Assembly: GCA_025980765.1 (NCBI GenBank)
Contig: JAICXB010000029.1
Location: 1 to 52,412 of the forward strand
Origin: Terriglobales bacterium
Lineage (GTDB): Bacteria > Acidobacteriota > Terriglobia > Terriglobales > Acidobacteriaceae
Length of the DNA: 52,412 nt
Reading direction: 5' to 3'
The position numbers and the translations under genes are program-made. Every line of letters begins with the position of its first letter. Position 1 is the first letter of the stretch. Below, in pieces: positions 9,294 through 16,978 of this stretch. The notes under the pieces were generated by a model that was not told the origin of the DNA, ran no database searches, and was given only the letters and a program-made list of their open reading frames with translations.

Positions 9294-9467
9294 CTACATG
9301 TGCTGCGGGGCGTTCGGAGTACGCCTACGGCCTGCTCCGGCAAGCTGCGCGATCAGTGAGATGATCCAGATGGCGCAGAACAGCCAAATCCAAGCTCCGA
9401 TTGAGTATGCACCGGCAAGACCCACAATCCACAAAATGAAGAAAATCACCGCCAATGTCCACAACAT
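9294..9467 (-). CDS. Lmo0937-type small membrane protein (57 aa)
   Basis: A 57-residue reading frame starting with ATG at 9467, preceded by AAGGAGGACAAGAAGT, one of the strongest ribosome-binding sites in the window. The product begins MLWTLAVIFFILWIVG and continues with LAGAYSIGAWIW and a second hydrophobic helix, ending in a short basic and proline-containing tail. This fits the Lmo0937 family of small two-helix proteins, common as stress-associated membrane peptides of unknown mechanism. It lies on the same strand as the MarR regulator upstream (103-bp gap), which might control it (inference). Confidence 0.8.
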   Translation of the reverse strand: MLWTLAVIFFILWIVGLAGAYSIGAWIWLFCAIWIISLIAQLAGAGRRRTPNAPQHM

Positions 9468-9570
9468 ACTTCTTGTCCTCCTTTTTCCTGCCTATAAGTA
9501 GGAATCCGATCGACAAGTTTTCGTTGTCATACTGGCTAGGGTCATTCGTTGCAGCCAGCACAAATGCGGA

Positions 9571-10026
9571 TCAGAGCTCCGGAGCTACGTTCTTGGATCG
9601 AGCCGAGATAGAGCGCTCGGCGGAGCGGGCCAGTCGATCGAGGCACTGCTGCATCTGCATCCATCCCTCTGCGCCAAGCTGGTCCTGCAATCTTCGTTGC
9701 GCGCGTACAAAATAAGGAAGGGCCCTTTCGAGCTGAACTCGTCCAGCATCGGTGATGCAGTACAGACGCTCGCGGTGGTCCGAACTGGGACGCACCTCAA
9801 CCCATCCGGCGCGTCGCATCGTAGCTAACCGTCGGGTGAGAGTCTCGACGGCGATCGAAAGGTCCCGCCCAAGCTGCCATTGCGCGATTTGTCCGGATTC
9901 GGCGATCGCTCTCAACAACACAAACTGCGTTGCCTTCATCTTCACCGGGGTCAATACCAGGTCATAGAGCTGGGTGACGCTCCGCGCTGCCCTGCGCGTC
10001 AGTGAGCACGCGCAATCCATTTGCAT
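9571..10026 (-). CDS. MarR-family transcriptional regulator
   Basis: A 151-residue winged-helix regulator. The middle part has the MarR pattern: LTPVKMKATQFVLLRAIAES, the recognition-helix region SIAVETLTRRLATMRRAGWV, and the wing PSSDHRERLYCITDAG. C-terminal helices follow for dimerisation. ATG at 10026 (MQMDCACSL) gives normal length; an upstream extension lacks family similarity and no good ribosome-binding site distinguishes 10026 from 10020. The two Cys residues near the N-terminus (CAC) could be redox-sensing as in OhrR-like members, but this is speculation. Confidence 0.85.
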   Translation of the reverse strand: MQMDCACSLTRRAARSVTQLYDLVLTPVKMKATQFVLLRAIAESGQIAQWQLGRDLSIAVETLTRRLATMRRAGWVEVRPSSDHRERLYCITDAGRVQLERALPYFVRAQRRLQDQLGAEGWMQMQQCLDRLARSAERSISARSKNVAPEL

Positions 10027-10199
10027 GATCGAGAACGGAATGACCTTCGAACGTGCGGGGGTTGGCTGACGATTGCCGGCAACATTCCGCTCGGCGGCTG
10101 CATCGTTGCAGGCCAAAGCAGCAGGTCTCATTGGGCGCCTCTCGCTACCATCTTATGCCAATTTGGATGCTGGAAAACGGGAGAGCACGGGAGGCGCGC

Positions 10200-10243
10200 A
10201 GGAAGAAAGAACTTCCAGCCGGAACTGATGTTCCAGCCGGAAG
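10200..10243 (-). terminator. Terminator of the phosphoesterase gene
   Basis: Arms CTTCCAGCCGGAAC (10212-10225) and GTTCCAGCCGGAAG (10230-10243) pair at 12 of 14 positions with a TGAT loop. Read on the minus strand the hairpin is followed by TTCTTTCTTCC, giving an intrinsic-terminator layout just after the phosphoesterase stop codon. Confidence 0.7.
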
Positions 10244-10256
10244 TCTCCGGAGTAGT

Positions 10257-11405
10257 TCAATCCGCCTTAAAGGTCAGCGAATGGGTGTAGAGATGGCCTT
10301 GATGGTCCCAGGCCTTTACCGCGAGATTATGAGTCCCAGCAGACATGCTCAATGAGGTGTTTACGGAGTTGGTAAATGTGGTGTAGCGGGCCTGATTGTC
10401 CACATAGACCATCATCGATGCGATTCCAGCGGAAGCGTCTGACCCGGCGGTAATTGTCACAGGTGAACCCATCGTGCTGCCGCTCGCGGGACTACAGACC
10501 CTTACTCCAGTTGACGTCATCGGACATACGCCGGGGTTGGGCGACGAGGTGCTGGAAACGAAGAACTCGCTCATGCTCGGAGCGCTAGCCGCGGCTCCGG
10601 GAAAGCTGCTCATTCCTAAAGCGCTCATGATCAGCCTGAGGGTACTCTGATGCTGATACACACGCGTTGAGCGATAGCCCCTGCGCACCTTTGGGCCGAC
10701 GACCACCATCGCAACATGCCCGCCACCTCTGGTGCTGTCGCTATCGGCGGCTTCATCGAAGACGATTATGAGCAGCCCATCCTGTTGAAACTCCGCATTA
10801 GCCAAAAGGGGCGCAATGTTCTCCTTCAGCCACGAATCTGCGGTCGCAAGGCTACCGTTGTGGGCATCATGAAGCGAATCCGGCACGATGTAGGAGAAAT
10901 CCGGGAGCTGCCCATTTTGCAAATCAGTATGGAAATGAGTGAACGGAACCAGGTTGAACTTTTCGTTGCTGCTGTTGCGCACGTCGGCGAAATACGCGAA
11001 TGGGTTGTGGTGCTTCATGTAATTATTGATATCGCCGCCGGTATAACCGGTATATGGCAGGTCCTCGGCGTAAGACTTCCAGCTCTTGCCCGCCGACATC
11101 ATGTGCTGAACGATGTTGTCGGAGGTCACCGTAATCGTGCTGCTGTCGTTGTTGGTGAGGATCTGCCCCGTGGTCAGCATGAAATAGTTGCCGATTGAGG
11201 GATGCGTACTGGCATAGTACTGAGTCGCCAGACCGTATTCTTTTGCCAGGCTGTTCAGATACGGCATGCTCGAGCTGCCGATCACGCTGCTGTATCCATG
11301 GTTCTCTTCCATCACCATCACGACGTGATTCGAATGGGGAACTTGAGCGAAGACTGAAGCTGCCGCCAGGCATAATCCAAATAACATAATTCCTAATTTC
11401 TTCAT
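10257..11405 (-). CDS. Secreted phosphoesterase (phospholipase C/acid phosphatase family) with C-terminal Ig-like domain
   Basis: A 382-residue exported hydrolase. Residues 1-21 are a signal peptide (MKKLGIMLFGLCLAA, ending VFAQ). The phosphoesterase domain (about 25-290) has the metal/nucleophile region VVMVMEENHGYSS, THPSIGNYFMLTTG, the DFSYIVPDSLHDAH segment, IIVFDEAADSDS and GGGHVAMVVVG, the order found in AcpA/phospholipase C-like enzymes. About residues 300-382 form an Ig-like module (VRVCSPASGSTMGSPVTIT). The ATG at 11405 is chosen because AAGGAG lies upstream and the signal peptide starts there. The substrate is unknown; a phosphodiester or phosphomonoester is expected. Confidence 0.85.
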   Translation of the reverse strand: MKKLGIMLFGLCLAAASVFAQVPHSNHVVMVMEENHGYSSVIGSSSMPYLNSLAKEYGLATQYYASTHPSIGNYFMLTTGQILTNNDSSTITVTSDNIVQHMMSAGKSWKSYAEDLPYTGYTGGDINNYMKHHNPFAYFADVRNSSNEKFNLVPFTHFHTDLQNGQLPDFSYIVPDSLHDAHNGSLATADSWLKENIAPLLANAEFQQDGLLIIVFDEAADSDSTRGGGHVAMVVVGPKVRRGYRSTRVYQHQSTLRLIMSALGMSSFPGAAASAPSMSEFFVSSTSSPNPGVCPMTSTGVRVCSPASGSTMGSPVTITAGSDASAGIASMMVYVDNQARYTTFTNSVNTSLSMSAGTHNLAVKAWDHQGHLYTHSLTFKAD

Positions 11406-11632
11406 GCCTCGAATGCTCCTTTGCATTTGTCTGGAGCGAGGCTACGGACGCATCTACTCTGGCTATATCGGCGTAATGGCCGACTTTGGCGAACCTAGAC
11501 GCCTAGTCGAAGCGGGGAAACAGCGGTGAAAGATGCGTATGAAAGCCTGAGATCGCGCCAACAAGCTACTTAACCCGGCTACAAGCCTTGGCCTTGCGCG
11601 GGTGTAGAGCGATTTCAGAGTTGGCAGAGGGG

Positions 11633-12691
11633 TTATCCAATCCGAACTTGATCTCTGCGGCGGCGGTCTTTGCGGGCGAGATGAACAATTTGCTCGACCA
11701 TCTCCTGGTAAGATCGCCCGGACTTCTTTGCTGCCATGTAGAACTCGGAAGTGCTCGATAGCCAGGGATTGGGATTGGCCTCGATTACAAACACCTCGCC
11801 CTTGCTGGTGAGACGCATGTCAATCCGCCCGTAATCCCGCAGTTGCAGCGTGCGATACACCGCCAGCGCCGTCCGAGACAGCGACTCGATCGCCTCTTCG
11901 CTCAGGTCTTCCGCGGGTTGTGATTTCGTTACTTTATAAGCTTCGCTGTCCTTCTCCCACTTCACCTCTGTGCCTGCTACCTTGGCCATTCCTTCCGGAA
12001 GCTTCGAGAGGTCAAGCTCGATCAGGGGCAAGACTTCGGCATGTTCATTGCCTAGGACCGCCGCATAGATCTCGCGTCCTTCGATGTATTCCTCGATCAG
12101 CGCGGGAGAATCGAACTCCTCCTGGATGTAGTGAATGCGTTCCATCAGTTCCTTCACGCTGTTCACCACCGAGTTCTGGTCGATGCCGATGGAGCCGTCT
12201 TCCGACGTAGGCTTCACAATCAAAGGGAAGCTGATGTCCTGCGAGTGATCGACACGACCGCGAAAACAAGTAGCGAAGTAGGGAGACTGGATGCCATGGA
12301 ACTTGAACAGCTTTTTCGCCAGTGACTTGTCTTGCGCAAGATAAAGCGCCTGCGGGCCGGCTCCGGTGTAGGTACGCCCGAGCAGGTCGAGGTAAGCGGC
12401 GACGTTCATCTCTTTGGTATCGTCGCCTGCATAGGATTCGGTGAGATTGAAAAACAGGTCGGCCTCGCATTTTTGCAGAGCGGCTAGGGTCTTGTCGGTT
12501 CCGTCGAGCACCTGGTAACTGGGCTCGTGACCAAGCTTCTCCAGCGCCTCGAATATTTCCTCTCGGTCGTGCTTTTCCCGCCGAACCGCCCGGCGTTTGC
12601 GACGCGTTTTCCGCTTGGGTTTCGGCTCGGCTTCGACTTCTTCCTCGCCCCATACGTCGTACAAAATCACAATTTTGAGTTTTTCGCTCAT
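11633..12691 (-). CDS. ATP-grasp ligase, D-alanine-D-alanine ligase-like
   Basis: A 352-residue cytoplasmic ATP-grasp enzyme that would join a carboxylate to an amine. The N-terminal domain carries KIVILYDVWGE and FFNLTESYAGD. The ATP-grasp domain (about 110-330) shows TGAGPQALYLAQDKSLAKKL, FPLIVKPTSEDGSIGI, ALIEEYIEGREIY and the Mg-binding VIEANPNPWL, all of Ddl type. An unusual basic insertion (about residues 23-40, RKTRRKRRAVRREK) sits in the first domain and is absent from true Ddl. It follows the zinc metallopeptidase gene (123-bp gap holding a long hairpin). The pair may build and trim a peptide-like product (inference); a housekeeping D-Ala-D-Ala role is less likely given the insertion and context. 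Confidence 0.85.
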   Translation of the reverse strand: MSEKLKIVILYDVWGEEEVEAEPKPKRKTRRKRRAVRREKHDREEIFEALEKLGHEPSYQVLDGTDKTLAALQKCEADLFFNLTESYAGDDTKEMNVAAYLDLLGRTYTGAGPQALYLAQDKSLAKKLFKFHGIQSPYFATCFRGRVDHSQDISFPLIVKPTSEDGSIGIDQNSVVNSVKELMERIHYIQEEFDSPALIEEYIEGREIYAAVLGNEHAEVLPLIELDLSKLPEGMAKVAGTEVKWEKDSEAYKVTKSQPAEDLSEEAIESLSRTALAVYRTLQLRDYGRIDMRLTSKGEVFVIEANPNPWLSSTSEFYMAAKKSGRSYQEMVEQIVHLARKDRRRRDQVRIG

Positions 12692-12708
12692 GGGTAGTTA
12701 ATCAGAAC

Positions 12709-12799
12709 CTTTAACACGGAGGACACGGAGACCGCAGAGGGAAGCCAAAATCAATCTCTTTTTCTTTCCTCCGTGCCCTCTGTGTCCTCCGTGTTAAAG
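12709..12799. repeat. CACGGAG-type long-stem palindromic element (copy 1)
   Basis: Arms CTTTAACACGGAGGACACGG... (12709-12730) and CTCTGTGTCCTCCGTGTTAA... (12778-12799) pair at 21 of 22 positions around a 47-bp centre. It lies between the metallopeptidase and ATP-grasp genes. Related elements occur at 24687-24782, 39917-40099 and 51499-51676. Confidence 0.85.
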
Positions 12800-12813
12800 C
12801 TCTTGCTGGTGGC

Positions 12814-13821
12814 CTAAACAAACTTTCCGCGGGTCACGTAGTTCATGGCCAGCGCGGTGGCGTAAACGGTTATCTCCGTCAGATATTCTTTTTCTCGCCG
12901 GATCTCCGCTTTCAGGTTCAGCTCCGCTGCGCGGTTTTCGATCGATTCGATCAGCTTGCGGATTAACGGCCTTTGAGCGCCGCTCCAATACGTAAGCTTG
13001 TCAATCAGATACTTGCGATTTTCCCGCAACAGTTCCGCCGCGAGGCGCACGCCTTGGCGCTTTCGCCGCGAGACATTAAAGATGTCTTCCAGATCGGTAT
13101 CGAGCGCAAGGTCGCCGGGAGATGGCTGCTGTTGGAGAGCGCTTTCGTAAAACTCGGCGACAGTAGTCTCCATCTCCTCAACGGTGATGTCAGTATGCCC
13201 CTGCGGGCGCACCGGATCGACATTCCCCAGCCTTTTGGCCTCGCGATCAACATAACGAAGCTTCAGCATCGCCGGCCAGTTCTTGTAGCGCTCTCGCCAG
13301 CGCGAACGAGGAGTCAGCCACACGGCGAAGGTCTCAGCAAAATCTTCGTCGGGATGCTTCTGCGCGTACCAGCCTTCCATGTGACGGACGAAGTGCCGGG
13401 AGAACGGCACTGGACGATATTGATCGCGGTATGGCCGGCGGAATGGTCCGAAGAGTTCCTTCCATTCCGGCGTCTTGTACAGCGCATAGGCATAGTTCAT
13501 GGCGTGTCCGGCTTCATGCCTGAGATACATCATGATCTGGCGCGAGTCTTCCAGATCATTCATTTCCTTTTCCAGGTGTGCCAATTTGGGATCGGCCAGA
13601 TAAAACGGAATGCCAATCACCGGCTCACCCGAAGGACATCCCCATTCGTCCGTGAGATAGCAGAGCGGTCGAAACTTATTCAGGCCTTTGGCGTTAAGCT
13701 CGCGATAGAGCTGTTGCACAAATCGCTCCAGCGGAGAGCCCTCGAGCTTGAGTCCCAGCTCACGAATCGGTTTGCGCAGGATCTCCTGTAGGTCAGCCGG
13801 CGCTTTTTCGAATGCAGACAC
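12814..13821 (-). CDS. Putative zinc-binding metallopeptidase
   Basis: A 335-residue predicted gluzincin-like peptidase. The zinc site is RHEAGHAMNY (HEAGH at residues 102-106), and a conserved acidic residue in EDFAETFAVWLTP (Glu163) is a likely third ligand. The C-terminal half is helical and charged with no recognised domain. I choose a GTG at 13821 (MSAFEKAPADL) because GGAG lies five bases upstream; an ATG ten codons earlier lacks a ribosome-binding site. No signal peptide is visible, so it probably acts in the cytoplasm. It precedes the ATP-grasp ligase on the same strand; comparative work on amidoligases has described ATP-grasp enzymes clustered with peptidases, which this pair resembles. 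Confidence 0.8.
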   Translation of the reverse strand: MSAFEKAPADLQEILRKPIRELGLKLEGSPLERFVQQLYRELNAKGLNKFRPLCYLTDEWGCPSGEPVIGIPFYLADPKLAHLEKEMNDLEDSRQIMMYLRHEAGHAMNYAYALYKTPEWKELFGPFRRPYRDQYRPVPFSRHFVRHMEGWYAQKHPDEDFAETFAVWLTPRSRWRERYKNWPAMLKLRYVDREAKRLGNVDPVRPQGHTDITVEEMETTVAEFYESALQQQPSPGDLALDTDLEDIFNVSRRKRQGVRLAAELLRENRKYLIDKLTYWSGAQRPLIRKLIESIENRAAELNLKAEIRREKEYLTEITVYATALAMNYVTRGKFV

Positions 13822-13889
13822 GTGTGCTCCACGGAGCGTAGCACGCGACATGCTGCGTGGGGGTGCTCAAGTCGAAGGCGCTGTAAACA

Positions 13890-13910
13890 CCTTTGGTTCG
13901 CCACCAAAGG
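13890..13910 (-). terminator. Hairpin after the TonB-type gene
   Basis: CCTTTGGT and ACCAAAGG (13890-13897 and 13903-13910) form an 8-bp stem with a 5-nt loop. On the minus strand it is followed by TGTTTAC, a weak U tract. A second short hairpin (AGACGC / GCGTCT) lies a few bases upstream of it in the direction of transcription. Confidence 0.45.
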
Positions 13911-13966
13911 CTTCTCTCCGGTAGAGACGCGGTAAGCGTCTGTGCCCGGTGATTTCCTGCAATCAT

Positions 13967-14614
13967 TCAACTGGGGAAATGGAAATGTACGTCCTGGCGC
14001 GAGGGAATGGGGAGACCATCGCGGGTGGCTGGGCGGAAGCGCCAACGTTCCAGCACCGCAAGCACTTTTTCGTCAACGCCAGGGCCCACGCTTTGCAATA
14101 CTTTTTTCCCGGTGATGTTCCCGGCTTCGTCAATCGTGACCTCGATAATGATGTCGCCTGTAAATCCTTCCGGCAACTCCGAGCGTGGAACCCGGGGGTC
14201 GGGGAATGTGACCGGCAGCGCCGGACGAATATCATGGCCGTCATCGGGACCGTAATCGAGCGATCCAAACCTTGAACCCGCGGGCGGACTCTGGACCTGG
14301 GTGTCGGTAGCGTGCTCCTCATCCCGAACTGGAGCATTTTTATGCGCGCGCTTATTCACCGGTTTCTTGCGAGCAGCTTGGTACCTGAGGCTGTGCGACT
14401 GTTCGTTTACGGGAATACGCAGCGATGCGTCAGTGGGAAGGTAAACGATGCCGAGCGCGCTGCCGTTCTCTCCCGCCATGACAGTGGAAGGCGTGACTAT
14501 GATCGGCTGCGGACGCCAGCAAAAATACGCCAGTAGCACACAGTGAACGGCAAAGGAAAGGATGAGCGCACGCAACGGCCATCCTTCCCCGACGGGTTGA
14601 AATCGACCAAACAC
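13967..14614 (-). CDS. TonB-family energy-transducer protein
   Basis: A 215-residue inner-membrane-anchored periplasmic protein. One N-terminal membrane helix (about residues 14-33, LRALILSFAVHCVLLAYF) is followed by a basic/acidic periplasmic linker and a C-terminal TonB domain (about 145-213). That domain has ELPEGFTGDIIIEVTIDEAG, the conserved GKKVLQSVGPGVDEKVLAVLERWRFRPA and a final strand. GTG start with GGAG seven bases upstream. There is no ExbB/ExbD nearby, as is usual for the many solitary TonB-like proteins of Acidobacteria. It may serve one of the receptors, possibly the one at 3804, but nothing here proves it. Confidence 0.85.
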   Translation of the reverse strand: MFGRFQPVGEGWPLRALILSFAVHCVLLAYFCWRPQPIIVTPSTVMAGENGSALGIVYLPTDASLRIPVNEQSHSLRYQAARKKPVNKRAHKNAPVRDEEHATDTQVQSPPAGSRFGSLDYGPDDGHDIRPALPVTFPDPRVPRSELPEGFTGDIIIEVTIDEAGNITGKKVLQSVGPGVDEKVLAVLERWRFRPATRDGLPIPSRQDVHFHFPS

Positions 14615-14873
14615 GCCACCGCTCCGTCCTGATTATGTTACAGATGCTTGCGCTAGATCGGGATAATTTGCACCCGACCGTTCCTCCCAATAGACCCTCA
14701 AGCGGCTAAATTGTGAGCAATCAACGGAATCGCCCGCGCTGACGGTCCTGCGTCCTTCACTCTTTAGTCCCATGCGTCTACATTAAGAAGAGTCGGGCGA
14801 GCCCGCGCGGCATTACCAACATTAGGTTGCCGCCGGCGAGTCGCGCTCCGAAGAAACTCACAAGGAGAACGTC

Positions 14874-15740
14874 ATGATTTTAGTTACAGGAGCTTCAGGT
14901 AGCGTTGGTGGAGCTGTCTTGAATGCCGTATTGAAACGCGGAAAGCCAGTCACTGCCGGCTACCGCAACCCAGACGACGCAAAGAACGCTCCCGCGGGCG
15001 CGAAGACTGTGATCGCCGACTTCGCCGACAAAGCCAGTTTGCGCCGGGCGCTGACAGATGTCGACGCGGTATTTCTGGTCTGCTCGCCGATTCCTCAACT
15101 GGTGGAACTGGAATCGAACGTGATCGCTGTCGCCAAAGAGACTGGAGTCCGCCATCTCGTGCTCAACTCCTCGGCGGGAGCGGGACGATGGAACAAATCC
15201 TTCCCGAAATGGCACAGTGAGGCGGAGCAGAAGCTGAGAGAATCGGGAGTCCCCTTCAGCATTCTTCGTCCCAACAGCTTTATGGAGAACATTCTCGCCT
15301 TCTACGCGCCGACAATTCACACGCAGGACGCTTTTTATGCCGCGATGAAGGATTCGCGCATGAGTTTCGTGGCGGTGAACGATATCGCCGAGTGTGCGGC
15401 CAGCCTGCTGGAGACCAAAGCGGAAAACAAAACTTATGAAATCAATGGCCCCGAGGCAGTGACCTACGCTGAACTGGCGGCGAAAATCTCGCGCGTGAGT
15501 GGCCGTCCCGTGCGCTACGTGGATGTATCTACTAGCGAGCTCAAGAAATCATTGGTGAGCACGGGAATGCCGGAGTGGCAGGCCAACGCTCTGGTTGAGC
15601 TTCAGGAGTACTTTCTGACCGGAGGCGCCGGGGAGTTGACTCCCGATGTCCAGCAGCTCACCGGACGGCGGCCAAAGACTCTGGATGCATTCCTCTCTGA
15701 AAATGCGGCAGCATTTCGCAAAAAGGCAGCAACAGCTTAG
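14874..15740 (+). CDS. NmrA/SDR-like NAD(P)-binding oxidoreductase
   Basis: A 288-residue Rossmann protein: MILVTGASGSVGGAVL supplies the dinucleotide-binding GxxGxxG motif, YRNPDD follows strand 2, and ADFADKASLRRAL, VFLVCSPIP and LNSSAGAG are typical of atypical SDRs of the NmrA/QorB group. SILRPNSFMEN matches the LRP-x-FM-N motif of these proteins. Such members act as quinone or NADPH-dependent reductases or as redox sensors; which applies here is not clear. AAGGAGAACGTC lies directly before the ATG. It stands alone, transcribed away from the TonB-type gene. Confidence 0.88.
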   Translation: MILVTGASGSVGGAVLNAVLKRGKPVTAGYRNPDDAKNAPAGAKTVIADFADKASLRRALTDVDAVFLVCSPIPQLVELESNVIAVAKETGVRHLVLNSSAGAGRWNKSFPKWHSEAEQKLRESGVPFSILRPNSFMENILAFYAPTIHTQDAFYAAMKDSRMSFVAVNDIAECAASLLETKAENKTYEINGPEAVTYAELAAKISRVSGRPVRYVDVSTSELKKSLVSTGMPEWQANALVELQEYFLTGGAGELTPDVQQLTGRRPKTLDAFLSENAAAFRKKAATA

Positions 15741-15764
15741 AAGAACTCTGCACGTTCGCGGAAC

Positions 15765-15784
15765 GCCGGGCGGCCTCGCCCGGC
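15765..15784 (+). terminator. Hairpin after the oxidoreductase gene
   Basis: GCCGGGCG-GCCT-CGCCCGGC is a perfect 8-bp stem with a 4-nt loop, 24 bp after the stop codon. A shorter GGGCG/CGCCC hairpin follows. No strong U tract, so its role as terminator is tentative. Confidence 0.5.
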
Positions 15785-15965
15785 ATCTCCTTGGGCGAAT
15801 CGCCCGAGCCTTAAAAAATCGAGCGGAGACTCACGTCTGAGTTGCTGCTTATGTCGCAATTCCAACTCTCATCGGCACACCTGTCGCTCTCGGACCGCAT
15901 CTCTATCTAGAGACTTCAAGACAAAGCAATGACGTGTCGGCTCGAGGATTGAAGGAGGAGATTTC

Positions 15966-16658
15966 ATGCATAGACTCGCACAACGATTGACCATGTGTGC
16001 GGCGCTGCTGTTCGCTTGCGGAGCGTTCGCACAATCACCCGGATACGGTTCTCCGGCCAACGGAGCTACGGTCGTGCCTTCTGGGACTGAAGTTCACGTC
16101 CGCACCGATCAGGACATTAATGCCAAGAATGGAAATGTAACCGCTGGAGCTCAGTTCCCCGGTACTATCTCGCGCGATGTGACTGATAGTAACGGCAACA
16201 TCGTGATTCCGCGCGGCGCTCGCGCGCAGCTTGCTGTCGTGAGCACCGGCAACGACAGCAAAGACATGACCCTCGATCTGCGCTCAGTGGAAGTGAATGG
16301 CCGGAGTTATCGGCTGGACACCGAGGGAACCAGCGCGGCGGGCAGCAGCAAGAATGGCGGCTTGGGCGCGAACAAGCGCACTGGCGAATATGTCGGTGGT
16401 GGCGCATTGGCAGGAACCTTGATCGGCGCTCTTGCGGGCGGCGGAAAAGGTGCAGCCATTGGCGCAGTGTTAGGCGGAGCCGCCGGCGCCGGAACTCAAG
16501 TCTTAACGCGCGGCAAAGATCTCAACGTCCCCGCCGAGACTGAACTCACCTTCCGTCTTGATCGCAACGTCAGAATGCACGAATACAGCGGATATCAGGG
16601 ACACGGTCGTGAACTGCCGCCTCCTGACCAGCAACCCTACAATCCGAATCCAAGATAG
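15966..16658 (+). CDS. Secreted glycine-zipper protein
   Basis: A 230-residue exported protein with a signal peptide (residues 1-22, ending AFAQ). The mature part has a beta-rich domain (HVRTDQDINAKNGN, GAQFPGTISRDV, GNIVIPRGARAQLAVV) resembling TrbI/VirB10-like or DUF-type periplasmic domains. A glycine zipper follows (about 140-178: GGGALAGTLIGALAGGGKGA, then AIGAVLGGAAGAGT), which probably inserts into a membrane. A final strand reads VPAETELTFRLDRNV. GGAGGAG lies just before the ATG. It is a single gene closed by a clear terminator. Envelope stability is a plausible role, but I cannot assign a family with certainty. Confidence 0.75.
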   Translation: MHRLAQRLTMCAALLFACGAFAQSPGYGSPANGATVVPSGTEVHVRTDQDINAKNGNVTAGAQFPGTISRDVTDSNGNIVIPRGARAQLAVVSTGNDSKDMTLDLRSVEVNGRSYRLDTEGTSAAGSSKNGGLGANKRTGEYVGGGALAGTLIGALAGGGKGAAIGAVLGGAAGAGTQVLTRGKDLNVPAETELTFRLDRNVRMHEYSGYQGHGRELPPPDQQPYNPNPR

Positions 16659-16676
16659 TCAGTTCACCCGAATAGT

Positions 16677-16710
16677 AAAAGGGCCGGATGTCTTCCGGCC
16701 CTTTAAATTC
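16677..16710 (+). terminator. Rho-independent terminator
   Basis: AAAGGGCCGGA-TGTCT-TCCGGCCCTTT forms an 11-bp stem (GGGCCGGA/TCCGGCCC at 16681-16688 and 16694-16701 plus flanking A/T pairs), followed by AAATT. It lies 19 bp after the glycine-zipper gene. Confidence 0.85.
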
Positions 16711-16719
16711 CCTGCTATT

Positions 16720-16906
16720 TTCCAGATTTCATTCCCAAAGCGGGTAACTCCAGTATTCCTGGTCGGTTAGACCGATTCCCACAGATTCCCTGCTAATTCC
16801 CTGCTTCCTGGTAAAATTCGTTGAATGTTGGCAGAATTCAACAATTCTGGAGATCAACCGAAAAATCCCTGCAAAATTCCCTGTTATTTCGCGGAACAGG
16901 GAATTT
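16720..16906. repeat. AT-rich noncoding element of the AACAGGGAA/TTCCCTG family
   Basis: The sequence contains repeated TTCCCTG and AATTCCCTG words and ends in a perfect 12-bp inverted repeat AAATTCCCTGTT / AACAGGGAATTT (16874-16885 and 16895-16906). The word style matches the two related noncoding elements at 26340-26560 and 42795-43020. It has no credible reading frame and lies upstream of the Rdx gene. Confidence 0.6.
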
Positions 16907-16937
16907 CCACGTCCGTCAGGCTCTGTTGGGAGGGCCC

Positions 16938-16966
16938 TTTTGCGGGCCAGGCCTGCACAATATAAT
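16938..16966 (+). promoter_or_regulatory. Possible sigma-70 promoter of the Rdx gene
   Basis: A perfect TATAAT at 16961-16966 lies 12 bp before the ATG at 16979; a poor -35 match (TTTTGC, 16938-16943) lies 17 bp upstream. Transcription would begin near 16973, giving an almost leaderless mRNA, which would explain why no clear ribosome-binding site is present. Confidence 0.45.
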
Positions 16967-16978
16967 GAAGTCCTCCCT

